Assembly: GCA_020137815.1 (NCBI GenBank)
Contig: CM035360.1
Coordinates: 7,943,743-8,007,742, forward strand
DNA: 64,000 bases
From: Hormiphora californensis
Taxonomy: Eukaryota; Ctenophora; Tentaculata; Cydippida; Pleurobrachiidae
Reading direction: 5' to 3'
A program made the translations under genes and the position numbers. Position 1 is the stretch's first letter. Each line of letters begins with the position of its first letter. The notes under the pieces are model-generated. The model did no database searches. It worked only from the letters and a program-made list of their open reading frames with translations, and was not told the DNA's origin. Below, one piece after another: positions 9,386-20,962 of the stretch.

Positions 9386-9498
9386 GATTATAAGTTTGGA
9401 GTTTTCAGTTTAGCGTTAATTCTGATTATCGCAAACATGGTGATCCAGACTGTTTCTGTAATGTGGCTTACTATGTGGACAAGCACCAATCGAGCTGG
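9386..9498 (+). CDS. ABCC transporter exon 12 (unit 1), first helix of TMD2
   Basis: TATCAG acceptor, GTATAA donor, phase 2 end. It encodes DYKFGVFSLALILIIANMVI, then QTVSVMWLTMWTSTNRAG, a membrane helix with the W-L-x-x-W pattern found in the first helix of TMD2 of ABCC proteins (x-x-WLxxWs). Confidence 0.9.
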
Positions 9499-9595
9499 GT
9501 ATAATAGTATAATAATGTAAAATCATCCTTTGAAAATTCTGTGTTTGAAAATACAATCGAACTTGAATTTTTAGTTTTAATGGATGAATCCTCAG

Positions 9596-9777
9596 GTATC
9601 TTGAAAGTGATCGGCACCAAAATGGAACTCTTGACTTGTTGAACGGGACATCCGATACTGTAATATTTCGTCATAATCTTTCCTTCAATTCCAATGAGAG
9701 TGCCATGTTAAACAACCAAAGTGGACTTTTCCAGCACTACTACAACAACAGTAATCATGACGCATTGGCATCAAAAT
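9596..9777 (+). CDS. ABCC transporter exon 13 (unit 1), N-glycosylation-rich outer loop
   Basis: CTCAG acceptor, donor GTTAGT, about 60 residues. It starts YLESDRHQNGTLDLLNGTSD and carries six potential N-glycosylation sequons (NGT twice, NLS, NES, NQS, NNS). The position between the first two TMD2 helices is the outer loop in ABCC proteins. The phase fits exon 12 on one side and exon 14 at 25197 on the other. The loop is long and unusually sequon-dense. Confidence 0.82.
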
Positions 9778-9796
9778 GTTAGTAAATAACTATAAA

Positions 9797-10075
9797 TATT
9801 CGGGGCCTGGCAAGGCCCCCCGACCCGAATATAACCCAAACTCAACCAATCCCCCCTAAAACATCCCCCCTAAAACTAAAACAACGGGGCCGAGCCGACA
9901 GGCCCTTTATACCAGATGAAAAAAAACCATAACCATAACCATTCGGGGCCTGGTAAGGCCCCCCGACCCGAATATAACCCAAACTCAACCCATCCCCCCT
10001 AAAACATCCCCCCTAAAACTAAAACAACGGGGCCGAGCCGACAGGCCCTTAATACCAGATGAAAAAAAAACCATA
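9797..10075. repeat. Two tandem copies of a 144-bp GGCCTGGCAAGGCC unit
   Basis: ATTCGGGGCCTGG...AAGGCCCCCC starts at 9797 and 9941. Each unit has a GGCCT-GGCA-AGGCC or GGCCT-GGTA-AGGCC hairpin (GNNA loop) and a GCC-GACA-GGC hairpin. It ends in poly-A and AACCAT repeats. Confidence 0.8.
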
Positions 10076-10100
10076 AAACCATAACCATAAACCATAACCA

Positions 10101-12926
10101 TAGATATTTTTAGAGTGAAAGTTTTGAAGCCCCCTGAAGTAGTAGAGAGGTGTTCTATGGCTCGTTGGAAAGGTCTCGAGGTCCCGCGACGTATAGGGGG
10201 TGTGGCGATGGCCATACCCAAACCCATAAGGTGTAGGACGCGAAAAACAGTCAAAATAAGGGGTATACAGAACTCGGCAATTAGAAGGAGTAGAAAGGTG
10301 TTCTAGGGTGCGTTCGAAAGATCTCGAGGTGCTGAAGTAATTGGAATGTAATTGGAAGTAATTACATGTAATTAAAATGTAATTACATGTAATTAAAGGG
10401 TAATTACATGTAATTAAAATGTCTAAATGACCCAGAATGATAATTTAAACATATTTTGACATATTTGGAGGCCCTGAAATCAGCGGGTGGCCAAATTTAA
10501 TCCGGTTTCGGGTCGGCTGACGTAAAAACTCCGCGTTTTGGTCGATCAACCATAAACCATAAACCATAGATATTTTTAGAGTGAAAGTTTTGAAGCCCCC
10601 TGAAGTAGTAGACAGGTGTTCTATGGCTCGTTGGAAAGGTCTCGAGGTCCCGCGACGTATAGGGGGTGTGGCGATGGCCATACCCAAACCTATAAGGGGT
10701 AGGACGCGAAAAACAGTCAAAATAAGGGGTATACAGAACTCGGCAATTAGAAGGAGTAGAGAGGTGTTCTATGGCTCGTTGGAAAGGTCTCGAGGTCCCG
10801 CGACGTATAGGGGGTGTGGCGATGGCCAAACCCAAACCTATAAGGGGTAGGACGCGAAAAACAGTCAAAATAAGGGGTATACAGAACTCGGCAATTGGAA
10901 GGAGTAGAAAGGTGTTCTAGGGTGCGTTCGAAAGCTCTCGAGGTGCTGAAGTAATTGGAATGTAATTGGAAGTAATTACATGTAATTAAAGGGTAATTAC
11001 ATGTAATCAAAAGGTCTAAATGACCCCACATGATAATTTAAACATATTTTGACGTATTTGGAGCAATTTAATTGGAAGGAGTAGAAAGGTGTTCTAGGGT
11101 GCGTTCGAAAGCTCTCGAGGTGGTGAAGTAATTATACATGTAATTAAAGGGTAATTACATGTAATTAAAAGGTATTACATGTAATTAAAAGGTCTGCATG
11201 ATCCCAAATGATAATTTAAACATATTTTGACGTATTTGGAGCAATTGGAAGGAGTAGAAAGGTGTTCTAGGGTGCGTTCGAAAGATCTCGAGGTGCTGAA
11301 GTAATTGGAATGTAATTGGAAGTAATTACATGTAATTAAAATGTAATTACATGTAATTAAAGGGTAATTACATGTAATTAAAATGTCTAAATGACCCAGA
11401 ATGATAATTTAAACATATTTTGACATATTTGGAGGCCCTGAAATCAGCGGGTGGCCAAATTTAATCCGGTTTCGGGTCGGCTGACGTAAAAACTCCGCGT
11501 TTTGGTCGATCAATAAACCATAAACCATAACCATAACCATAACCATAGATATTTTTAGAGTGAAAGTTTTGAAGCCCCCTGAAGTAGTAGAGAGGTGTTC
11601 TATGGCTCGTTGGAAAGGTCTCGAGGTCCCGCGACGTATAGGGGGTGTGGCGATGGCCATACCCAAACCTTTAAGGGGTAGGACGCGAAAAACAGTCAAA
11701 ATAAGGGGTATACAGAACTCGGCAATTAGAAGGAGTAGAAAGGTGTTCTAGGGTGCGTTCGAAAGCTCTCGAGGTGCTGAAGTAATTGGAATGTAATTGG
11801 AAGTAATTACATGTAATTAAAATGTAATTACATGTAATTAAAGGGTAATTACATGTAATTAAAAGGTCTAAATGACCCCAAATGACAATTCAGACATATT
11901 TTGACATATTTGGAGGCCCTGAGACCAGCGGGTGGCAAAATTTAATCCGGTTTCGGGTCGGCTGACGTAAAAACTCCGCGTTTTGGTCGAGGTAAACCAT
12001 AACCATAACCATAGATATTTTTAGAGTGAAAGTTTTGAAGCCCCCTGAAGTACTAGAGAGGTGTTCTATGGCTCGTTGGAAAGGTCTCGAGGTCCCGCGA
12101 CGTATAGGGGGTGTGGCGATGGCCATACCCAAACCTATAAGGGGTAGGACGCGAAAAACAATCAAAATAAGGGGTATACAGAACTCGGCAATTAGAAGGA
12201 GTAGAAAGGTGTTCTAGGGTGCGTTCGAAAGCTCTCGAGGTGCTGAAGTAATTGGGATGTAATTGAAGTAATTACATTGAATTAAAATGTAATTACATGT
12301 AATTAAAGGGTAATTACATGTAATTAAAAGGTCTAAATGACCCCAAATGACAATTTAGACATATTTTGACATATTTGGAGGCCCTGAGACCAGCGGGTGG
12401 CCAAATTTAATCAGGTTTCGGGTCGGCTGACGTAAAAACTCCGCGTTTTGGTCGAGTAAAACCATAAACCATAAAACCATAGATATTTTTAGAGTGAAAG
12501 TTTTGAAGCCCCCTGAAGTAGTAGAGAGGTGTTCTATGGCTCATTGGAAAGGTCTCGAGGTTCCGCGACGTATAGGGGGTGTGGCGATGGCCATACCCAA
12601 ACCTATAAGGGGTAGGACGCGAAAAACAGTCAGAATAAGGGGTATACAGAACTCGGCAATTAGAAGGAGTAGAAAGGTGTTCTAGGGTGCGTTCGAAAGC
12701 TCTCGAGGTGCTGAAGTAATTGGAATGTAATTGGAAGTAATTACATGTAATTAAAATGTAATTACATGTAATTAAAGGGTAATTACATGTAATTAAAAGG
12801 TCTAAATGGCCACAAATGACAATTCAGACATATTTTGACATATTTGGAGGCCCTGAGACCAGCGGGTGGCAAAATTTAATCCGGTTTCGGGTCGGCTGAC
12901 GTAAAAACTCCGCGTTTTGGTCGAGG
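10101..12926. repeat. Tandem array of a 466-bp unit
   Basis: Units begin TAGATATTTTTAGAGTGAAA at 10101, 10567, 11546, 12012 and 12480. Spacings are 466, 979, 466 and 468 bp; the 979-bp interval contains partial internal reduplications. Each unit has an AACCAT run, a 190-bp GC-richer block, several TAATTACATGTAATTA palindromes and a GACATATTTTGACATATTTG block. Open frames repeat in register on both strands because the units are nearly identical, so they are not evidence of coding. Confidence 0.92.
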
Positions 12927-12989
12927 TATATATATATACATATATATTAGTATATAAATTTATAAATATATATATATACATATATACAC

Positions 12990-13027
<38 letters not shown>

Positions 13028-13043
13028 ATATATATATATTAAT
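12927..13043. repeat. (TA)n-rich tract
   Basis: Alternating TATATA and TATATACATA sequence, about 115 bp, between the 466-bp array and a foldback. Confidence 0.9.
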
Positions 13044-13436
13044 AGATGAGAAAGAAAAGACGGTGGTTTTCCAACTAGTTTCAACAAATCAACATTATAT
13101 CTAGCTTGCGAATGAGCCTTAACTAGTTTAGCTAAAGTTACTGAGAAGAATTAAGTTTTACGATCTAGAAGTATGATTTCATATTCTTTCACCGACGACA
13201 GACAGAAGACGATCTGGTGGTGATTCCGAAAGGATGATCCGGCACTATGCTGTCTCGCCTGTTCGGCGAGACTTGGCTGTGTGACTGTTTACAGTCCCAG
13301 ATGAGCGGCCCAAACCCAAACCCAAAACAAATCAACGTTGTATCAGGGAAAGGTTGCACGTGCAACTTTTCCCTGATCATACAATGTTGATTTGTTGAAA
13401 CTAATTGGAAAACCACCGTCTTTTCTTTCTCATCTA
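13044..13436. repeat. Foldback element, 393 bp
   Basis: TAGATGAGAAAGAAAAGACG at the left pairs with CGTCTTTTCTTTCTCATCTA at the right. Inner arms share CAACAAATCAACATT. The centre has GGTTGCACGTGCAACTTTTC, itself palindromic. Degraded copies flank the array in unit 2 (20962-21340 and about 23735-24120). Confidence 0.85.
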
Positions 13437-13493
13437 TACTTACCTCAAGTCGTGACTGGAGTCCTCACCCGACCCCTTCTACATATATAATTA

Positions 13494-13800
13494 GTAGCGC
13501 ACCCATTGGGTGCGCCTCAAGTAAGGGCTTTTTCGCCGGGTGGTTCTTTTCGCCCCTTTCCACGTCAATAAAACGGTTGCAATGGCAACTGAATTGGTAA
13601 CTATGGGGACTGGCATGTTAAAAGTCATTCGAAAATATCAACAAACTTCCACTGGAAGTTCCACAACTATGACTAACAGCTTATATTAATACAGCTTTGG
13701 TCATATGAAGTGTTTTATGAAGGAGCAGTCTGTCGCTTAGATACCGCTGAACGAACGACCATCACTTCGACGCGACATCTCTAAATTATAATAGAGATAT
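13494..13800. repeat. Single arm of the 4190-4775 foldback family
   Basis: GCGCACCCATTGGGTGCGCC, the GGCTTTTTCGCCGGGTGG block and the CTATGGGGACTGGCATGTTA segment match the left arm of 4190-4775. It is followed by the GCTTAGATACCGCTGAACGA segment of the right arm, so the palindrome has lost its outer right arm. Confidence 0.7.
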
Positions 13801-14427
13801 ATGAAGCATAAACTCTTGCCAGTGGCGCGTTATTTCAGATACCTTTCTCCCAGCGCGCCGCTGGGAGAAGGTAGCTGTAGTTTATCCGCCACTGGCGGAT
13901 AAACTGGTTTAAATCACGACGACGATCCCGAGGCGTAGCCGAGGGAGAGGCGGAGGGGTTTAAACCTATAACGCGTCTATGGCAAGAGTTTATAGTTTAT
14001 ATACCCTGCTTTAGTTGTTTGTTACAAGTATTACACACTAACAAGAGAGAGAACACTAATCAAAATACACAAAGAGAACTGAGAAACAGTCAAAAACATC
14101 TCTCAATTGAGTGTACATTGTTTGGTAACAGTTACTAAGGAGAGAGAGAAAGAAATAACAAGATATGGGGCATGCCAGACATAACACAGAGGAATTGAGA
14201 TAGTGAAACAAAAGGGGAGATAAAGAGAGAAATTGACGGAATGTGTTGTTTCTTTCTCTCCAATGTAGTGTGTAACTCTTGCAAACAGTGTTCCCTCTGT
14301 ATTTCAGTAAGAACTGATCATTTACACACACTTTGAATGTAACATAGGAGATAATAATAAACAGCCAGCCAGTGGGAAATAATCTGCCGCTGGACTGGCT
14401 GTATATTGAGAGCGCGCCAGTGGGACT
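13801..14427. mobile_element. Multi-hairpin non-autonomous element, copy A (right end missing)
   Basis: It contains consecutive hairpins: CTCCCAGCG-CGC-CGCTGGGAG, a TTTATCCGCC/GGCGGATAAA stem, and the module CCC-GA-GGC-GTA-GCC-GA-GGG at 13927-13945, followed by AGAGA-rich spacer. It is homologous to 25949-26625 and, more distantly, to 57845-58735. The right terminus seen at 26590-26620 is absent here, where the sequence jumps into unit 2. Confidence 0.7.
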
Positions 14428-14513
14428 TCTCGCCCGTTTTTAAAAAATGATTTCTCAGCCGAAAATGGGTTTTCGCGAAACTTCGAACTTTTCCGCGAAA
14501 CTTCGAACTTTAT

Positions 14514-14797
14514 AGTCGAATTTTTTATTTAAGCGACTGGCCGCCGCGCATTCAAAGAGGTCGCGCGGCGTCGTATTTGCACGTGATAATCGAGATCGAG
14601 TTCCTGGCAATCTTGAGACTTGAACCCGGAAGCGTTGGAAAGATAATTTCAAGACCTTTCCAACGCAACCTAAATCAATTCTTTATCTAATCAGGAACCG
14701 GAGATATGAGCGAAAAGGTTTTTAGAATTGTCACACGCAAATACAACGCCACGCGACTTCTTTGAATGCGCGGCGGCCTGTCGCTTAAATTAAAAAT
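14514..14797. mobile_element. Foldback element, 284 bp, with about 7-bp target duplication
   Basis: Arms begin TCGAATTTTTTATTTAAGCG and pair with CGCTTAAATTAAAAATTC. Both flanks carry AACTTTA, and unit 1 has the uninterrupted empty site (CGAACTTTAGTGTG near 4887). A longer relative with extra central sequence lies at 46158-46998. Confidence 0.85.
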
Positions 14798-14971
14798 TCA
14801 ACTTTAGTGTGTAGCGAGGTTGAGATTTGAACGAGCGCGCCCAACTTCAGTGTGTCTCCCGCCCTAGAGACCTGAAGACGAATCAGACATCTAAAATAAT
14901 ATTTTGATATGTATGTATATTTATATTATAAATTATAATGTTTGTTTGAAATCCTAACGACTTGTTTATAG

Positions 14972-15107
14972 GGAACACTTCGTGAGAATGTGATAATGGG
15001 CACTCCCTTCGACGATCTTCGCTACTCCCGAGTAGTTAAAGCCTGCCAGTTAATTGAAGATATCGATACTTTACCACAAGGCGATCAATCTGAGATTGGA
15101 ACCAAAG
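14972..15107 (+). CDS. ABCC exon 6, second copy
   Basis: Same length and splice sites as 5211-5346. One silent difference (CCC to CCA in the LPQG motif). Translation identical. Confidence 0.85.
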
Positions 15108-15300
15108 GTTTGCATCTGTAAACTTAAAGCATTTGTCTTATGAAGCTAAATGAATACTTTTGTTATCTTGGAAGACTTGCAACAATTCTTGACTGTACAA
15201 CACTAAATTTATGTTGAACAGTTTAGCAAAACCTTCCCAACGATACATCATATATGTCATATACATTATTTCGTTTTAATGAACTCCTTTATAATCATAG

Positions 15301-15495
15301 GGACAACGTTGTCTGGTGGTCAGAAACAACGAGTAGCCCTCGCCAGGACGATGTACTCTAAAACACAGACCATTTTACTTGATGATCCATTTTCTGCACT
15401 TGACAACAAAGTTGCCGGTCTCATCTTTCTCCGCGGAGTAAAGCAGCTCCTTCTGAAGACAGGAAGGACGGTTGTCTTGGTAACATCCAGCCAAG
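15301..15495 (+). CDS. ABCC exon 7, second copy
   Basis: Same as 5538-5732, including LSGGQ, Walker B and the serine at the H-loop. One silent GTC/GTT change seen. Confidence 0.85.
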
Positions 15496-16286
15496 GTAAG
15501 CTGTTTCTTAGGGTATATCTCGACTAAAACACGTAGTTTTTACGTTATTCGATTCTAAACCGGCTTAAATGTGGCCATCCGCTAGTCTCCTAGGACCTCT
15601 AAATACTGTAAAAGTGCTTATTTTCGCGGTGCATTTATTTTCGCGTTTTTTCGGGGTTAAAAACCGTGAAATTTTTGACAGTGAGACTTTTTTGGTAGAT
15701 TAGTTTTTAAACAGCAGTTTAGGGAAGAGAGAGATCCGCGAAAATTCTCACCGTGAAATATGTCAAAAATCATGAATCCGCGAAAATTTTTCCAGCGGAA
15801 ATATCAACTTTTACAGTATGTCGAAATATTATTAACTTTTCGTTTGGGGTCATCTAGAGCCTTACAGAGCAACTTACAAAAAAGTACGGGTATTCATCCA
15901 GTTGGGATATGTATTATACCTGCGCCCCCCGCCATACGTATTTTGGTTGGGTTGTTAGCACTTATGCCGCACAGGTAAGTTAAGCCTTGCGCGACTCGTA
16001 CAAGTCTTTTGATACAAAGATACCCGAGTGCTTGTGGTTAACATACCCGGCTACTTTTTTGTAAGTTTGGATGTAAGTATACGCGTAATTACTTTCAATT
16101 ACACTCACCGGTTTCAGGACCTCGATAGCTTTCGAACACACCCTAGAATACCTTTCTACAAATTTTAATAATAACGGGCTGGAATCCCCCAGTGAGACAC
16201 TTTGGAGAGGTGCTGGGTGTTAATGAAAGGATATAAATTCCCATGAATACCAAATCTATCGATTAAACGCTGCCTTCACGTTTTAG

Positions 16287-16478
16287 GTTATGCTAAGGAA
16301 GCGGATCATGTCGTCGTAATGACTGAGGGAGAAATCGAAGCTCAAGGCAAGCATACTACTTTAGAGGAAAAGGGCTACATTTTTGATAGCAACAGCATTC
16401 CTGGAGCCCGAGTCAGCCGAAGTAGAGGCGGTGGAAGAGGTGGGAAAGGGAAAAGAGGAAACAGCAAACGTAGCCAAA
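16287..16478 (+). CDS. ABCC exon 8, second copy
   Basis: Same sequence, length and splice sites as 6523-6714. End of NBD1 plus Gly/Arg linker start. Confidence 0.83.
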
Positions 16479-16643
16479 GTAAGTCAATTTAGAGTTGTAA
16501 CACAACTTTGCTATGATTTTTACAATATTGATTATCATATGATCCCCCTATCCTTTTTTTTTCGACTCATTTTTCTGTGTTGATGATTGAAAATGTCAAA
16601 AATGAACACACAATTTTCTACAACTAGCATGTTCTCTTCACAG

Positions 16644-17006
16644 GTAGAGATACAGCTGGTGAAGAGACAGTGGAAGGTAAAGAAACTAAACGAGGTGGTG
16701 GACGGGGAGGCAATAGAGGAAGCTCGAGAAGCGACAGTAAGCAGCGATCAGAAAAGCAAATGCCTCCCGGTTGGGATGACATGACAGCAGAACAGCAGGA
16801 GAGTTACAAAAGCGAGCGAGAAGAGCGATTGAAGACGGGCAACTTTATGCAGCTGACTTTCCACACTCGCGATGACGGGTCAAAATATTGTGTGACTGAA
16901 ATAGGGAGTGAGCTGAAGTGCACCCCTGACGGAACACCCGTGAATTCTCGTGGAGAGTCCTTCATCAAAACAGAAACTGGACATTGGATGCCGCCCCGTG
17001 CAGCAA
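16644..17006 (+). CDS. ABCC exon 9, second copy
   Basis: Same 121-codon linker exon as 6880-7242 with two silent third-position changes. Donor GTAAGT retained. Confidence 0.78.
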
Positions 17007-17100
17007 GTAAGTTCATACCGGAATAATTGCAAACACAGCAATATAATTAAGTTGATGGGTGGACTATAGTTTTTTTTTCGCTAAGTATACATCTTTTAAG

Positions 17101-18441
17101 CACGGCGTGCCTGGTGAAATTTTAACACGACCTAGCATGCAACGGGAAACCACCACTTGTACGTGGTAGCTGAGGGTCTACAGAATGGCGCTACGGTGCG
17201 GGATAAAAAAATCCATTCCCTAAAATCGTTTTTTTTACTTTTATTTGATTTGGGTCAAAATTGGCTATATTAAACGTGGTCCCGAAAAATCCATAATGAC
17301 TTAGCACACGAAATATGTCACCCCAACCTATTTTTGCACGTAGAATCGATTGCCGTTGAAGTCGAATCTCTAAAATGACTGTAAAATGGTCAAAAGTTGA
17401 TTTTTTACCATTTTTTGGAGGTTTTTGGCCCCTAAACCATTGAAAACGTTGAGATAGGAATTTAAAACTAGTGCCAATCGTTAAAATGGTCATTTTTCTA
17501 CCAAGAACCAAGTTTTCGTGTATATCCGATTTATGGTTAGATTTGGGCAAATTGTTGAAATCTGCCAACTAGGAGAACCGTAACTTGATTTTCTTGTTTT
17601 TTGAATTTTGGCATTTTTGACAAACTTCTGATTGAAATGGTCAATCGGGACCATGCTTAAGTTGTTTATGGGACAATTTTCGACTAAAATCCAAGATTTC
17701 ATACCAATCCAATAACAGATCGTTGATTTATAGAAAAATTAAGTAGGCAAAACGGTCAAAATAAGCAAGAAAAGTTGTCATTTTGACCGTTTTGCCTACT
17801 TAATTTTTCTATAAATTAACGATCTGTTATTGGATTGGTATGAAATCTTGGATTTTAGTCGAAAATTGTCCCATAAACAACTTAAGCATGGTCCCGATTG
17901 ACCATTTCAATCAGAAGTTTGTCAAAAATGCCAAAATTCAAAAAACAAGAAAATCAAGTTACGGTTCTCCTAGTTGGCAGATTTCAACAATTTGCCCAAA
18001 TCTAACCATAAATCGGATATACACGAAAACTTGGTTCTTGGTAGAAAAATGACCATTTTAACGATTAGCACTAGTTTCAAATTCCTATCTCAACGTTTTC
18101 AATGGTTTAGGGGCCAAAAACCTCCAAAAAATGGTAAAAAATCAACTTTTGACCATTTTACAGTCATTTTAGAGATTCGACTTCAACGGCAATCGATTCT
18201 ACGTGCAAAAATAGGTTGGGGTGACATATTTCGTGTGCTAAGTCATTATGGATTTTTCGGGACCACGTTTAATATAGCCAATTTTGACCCAAATCAAATA
18301 AAAGTAAAAAAAACGATTTTAGGGAATGGATTTTTTTATCCCGCACCGTAGCGCCATTCTGTAGACCCTCAGCTACCACGTACAAGTGGTGGTTTCCCGT
18401 TGCATGCTAGGTCGTGTTAAAATTTCACCAGGCACGCCGTG
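17101..18441. mobile_element. 1.34 kb near-perfect palindrome, Chapaev-like foldback, copy A
   Basis: Starts CACGGCGTGCCTGGTGAAAT and ends with its complement. Two arms of about 650 bp are nearly identical around a spacer near 17765-17780. Flanks carry TAAG on both sides, and unit 1 (near 7331) shows the empty site with a single TAAG. The 5'-CAC end with a 4-bp target duplication is what is described for Chapaev elements of the CMC superfamily; that placement is inference. Mirror-image open frames in the arms look like chance. Copy B is at 27056-28397. Confidence 0.9.
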
Positions 18442-18479
18442 TAAGCTGTTCATTAATTACGTTTGACAATATTTGATAG

Positions 18480-18575
18480 AAAAGTTGGACAACGACGGTA
18501 ATTATGGAGGACGTGGAGAAGCAAAGGGAGGAAGAGGTGGTCGAGGTGGTGGTGGTGGGCGCAAAGAGAGAAAAG
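18480..18575 (+). CDS. ABCC exon 10, second copy
   Basis: Identical to 7370-7465. The intron in front of it contains the 1.34 kb palindrome, so this copy must splice over a long hairpin. Confidence 0.75.
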
Positions 18576-19083
18576 GTGAGGTCATTTGGATATATAGTCC
18601 AATTTTATTTAAAATATGCTAAGGTTTTTGTTAATATGACGAGCATTTTGTGGCCTATTATAATAGTAAAGGGTCCCCTTGTGGATGTGTTGGCGCTCCT
18701 TGAAGTGCTGACGATGTGATCCTCTCTGAAATATGAAATATAGGATAGAAATCATCCTCGTGTTTTAGTAGATTGGTGTTAGGCGGTGATAGTTGGGGTT
18801 GGAGGTTTAGTGGGGACGGTGCTCACTGCTGGTAGGTTGAAGTTGGGCTTGGATGATGGTGTGGCGGGGTTTGCCTCGGTTCCTTGGGTTCGGTCTGGCA
18901 ACATGTTTTATGTTCTCAACCTAAATACATATATATTTCGGTGTCGACAGGAATCACGTTTTGTCAATCTGGCGCTCTGATTGGTCTCTTCTTACCGCTT
19001 TTCATTGATACCGTGTTGAACCGATGCCGTATTTTCACTATGATTCAAGCACCCATAGTTATACACTTATCGCATCTTTTTAG

Positions 19084-19187
19084 AACGCAAGATTAAATCT
19101 GGAGATGCTCGCAAGGGAAAACTAATTAAGGAAGAAACAATACTGGAGGGAATTGTAACACGTTCTGTCTACATGCGATACCTTCAG
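19084..19187 (+). CDS. ABCC exon 11, second copy
   Basis: Identical in sequence and splice sites to 7974-8077. Confidence 0.85.
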
Positions 19188-19207
19188 GTATGAACTTTGT
19201 TACAATC

Positions 19208-20415
19208 CATGAGCGGAAAACAGGCGTACTGAATTGAACTCCAGTTCGACGGCTGCTTACTGAGAAAAACACTGGAGTTCTCGCACCAGTACGGCTACTT
19301 ACTGAACTGAATTTAAAACCATCGCACGCTGGACGAGATTTTCCAGTTCTCCAATTTGGGAACTGAGAGATCTGGTGTACTGGAGTACTCGGGTACTTAC
19401 TGGAGTTCGGCAATTTCTCATTTGCCGCATACGGCGTCTAGACGGTGTCTAGACGGTATACCGTCTAGACGGGTTTTGATAAAATCAGCTAAAAACGGTA
19501 CCAAAATCGCTTGAAACGGGTTATCTAAGACGGTATAAGACGGGTTATAGACGGGTTATAGACGGTATCAGACGGTGTTGCGACGGTATCAGACGGTCTC
19601 TAGACGGTACCGTCCCGGTGTCTAGACAGTGTCTGGACGGTCTCTAGACGGTACCCGTTCAAAGTTGAGACGGCACGTCTAAAAATTGTACCAGACGTTG
19701 AGACGGACTTTTACAAACCCGTCTGTATTTCAGACGGAGTTCTAAAAGTACGTTTAAACGCAGTCTATTTTTCGATTTTCTTCCCTATTTAATTCTTGCT
19801 CTGAACTTTTAAAACAAATTTACAAATTTTTGAACTCATTATTCAGAATACTAAAGGAAAATCGATGAACGTACCGTCTAAACAACGTCTCAACTGAAAC
19901 CGGTCAACATACCGTCTAAACAACGTCTAAGCAGAATCTTGCGATTCAGTTTTAAATACCGTCTTAACAACTTTTCGATACGAATACCGTCTAAACAACG
20001 TCTAGACAACGTCTCAAAGAACGATGTCTAGACTCGACCGTTTTCGAAGCTGAAGAACATTTTGGATTATCCATGCCAGTTGGAATTCGTGGTGGATGAA
20101 ACAGAGACAGAGACAGAGACAGAGACAGAGACAGAGACAGAGACAGAGACAGAGACAGAGACAGAGACAGAGACAGAGACAGAGACAGAGACAGAGACAG
20201 AGACAGAGACAGAGACTGAGAGAACATGCTTGCGTGCTGCTAAGGTTTGGATGTTTGATTGTAGGAATTGTAAGAATCTTACTAAGATGGAGAAAACAGC
20301 GATAACACTCGAGTTTCGAGTACAGTACGGCTGTTTACTGAAAATAACTGAATCAGTTTTCCTTCAGTAAGTAGTCGTCGTCCTCAAGTCCAGTTCAGTA
20401 CGACTGTTTTCCACT
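19208..20415. mobile_element. Second copy of the composite GACGGT/CAGAGA element
   Basis: Corresponds to 8098-9312 with a shorter GACGGT block, a small insertion near 19808-19835 and a CAGAGA array at 20099-20222. Confidence 0.7.
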
Positions 20416-20491
20416 ATGACTTGTGGTTTTGCTGCAAACTAAATCAGCTGCCTGCCCCTTTCTAAAAAGTCTTTTCTCCTTGAAATATCAG

Positions 20492-20604
20492 GATTATAAG
20501 TTTGGAGTTTTCAGTTTAGCGTTAATTCTGATTATCGCAAACATGGTGATCCAGACTGTTTCTGTAATGTGGCTTACTATGTGGACAAGCACCAATCGAG
20601 CTGG
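20492..20604 (+). CDS. ABCC exon 12, second copy
   Basis: Same helix-encoding exon as 9386-9498, same donor context (GG|GTAT). Confidence 0.83.
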
Positions 20605-20701
20605 GTATGATAGTATAATAATGTAAAATCATCCTTTGAAAATTCTGTGTTTGAAAATACAATCGAACTTGAATTTTTAGTTTTAATGGATGAATCCACA
20701 G

Positions 20702-20883
20702 GTATCTTGAAAGTGATCGGCACCAAAATGGAACTCTTGACTTGTTGAACGGGACATCCGATACTGTAATATTTCGTCATAATCTTTCCTTCAATTCCAA
20801 TGAGAGTGCCATGTTAAACAACCAAAGTGGACTTTTCCAGCACTACTACAACAACAGTAATCATGACGCATTGGCATCAAAAT
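20702..20883 (+). CDS. ABCC exon 13, second copy
   Basis: Same sequon-rich loop exon as 9596-9777. This copy, not unit 1, is the one directly upstream of exon 14 in this assembly. The acceptor context differs slightly (CCACAG here, CCTCAG there). Confidence 0.78.
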
Positions 20884-20930
20884 GTTAGTAAATAACTATA
20901 AATAACTATAAATATATATATATATATTAG

Positions 20931-20961
<31 letters not shown>

Positions 20962-20962
<1 letters not shown>

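Larger units (their letters stand above)
4849..14430. repeat. Duplicated segment, unit 1 (exons 6-13)
   Basis: Starting at AAATGATTTCTCAGCCG, the sequence is nearly identical to the segment starting near 14446. Identity continues through eight ABCC exons and their introns, then a 466-bp tandem array and a foldback-rich tail. Unit 1 has a private MITE (5006-5154). It lacks the 285-bp foldback and the 1.34 kb palindrome found in unit 2. See the findings for the case that this is an allelic false duplication. Confidence 0.9.

Noticed and set aside
10115-12685. Repeated 63-codon frame MKVLKPPEVVERCSMARWKG in the tandem array
   Set aside because: Conservation is explained by near-identical DNA units; the opposite strand is open too and no splice or start context supports it.
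17191-18351. Mirror-image 125- and 70-codon frames in the 1.34 kb palindrome
   Set aside because: Same sequence read from both arms, with AT-rich composition and no recognisable domain.
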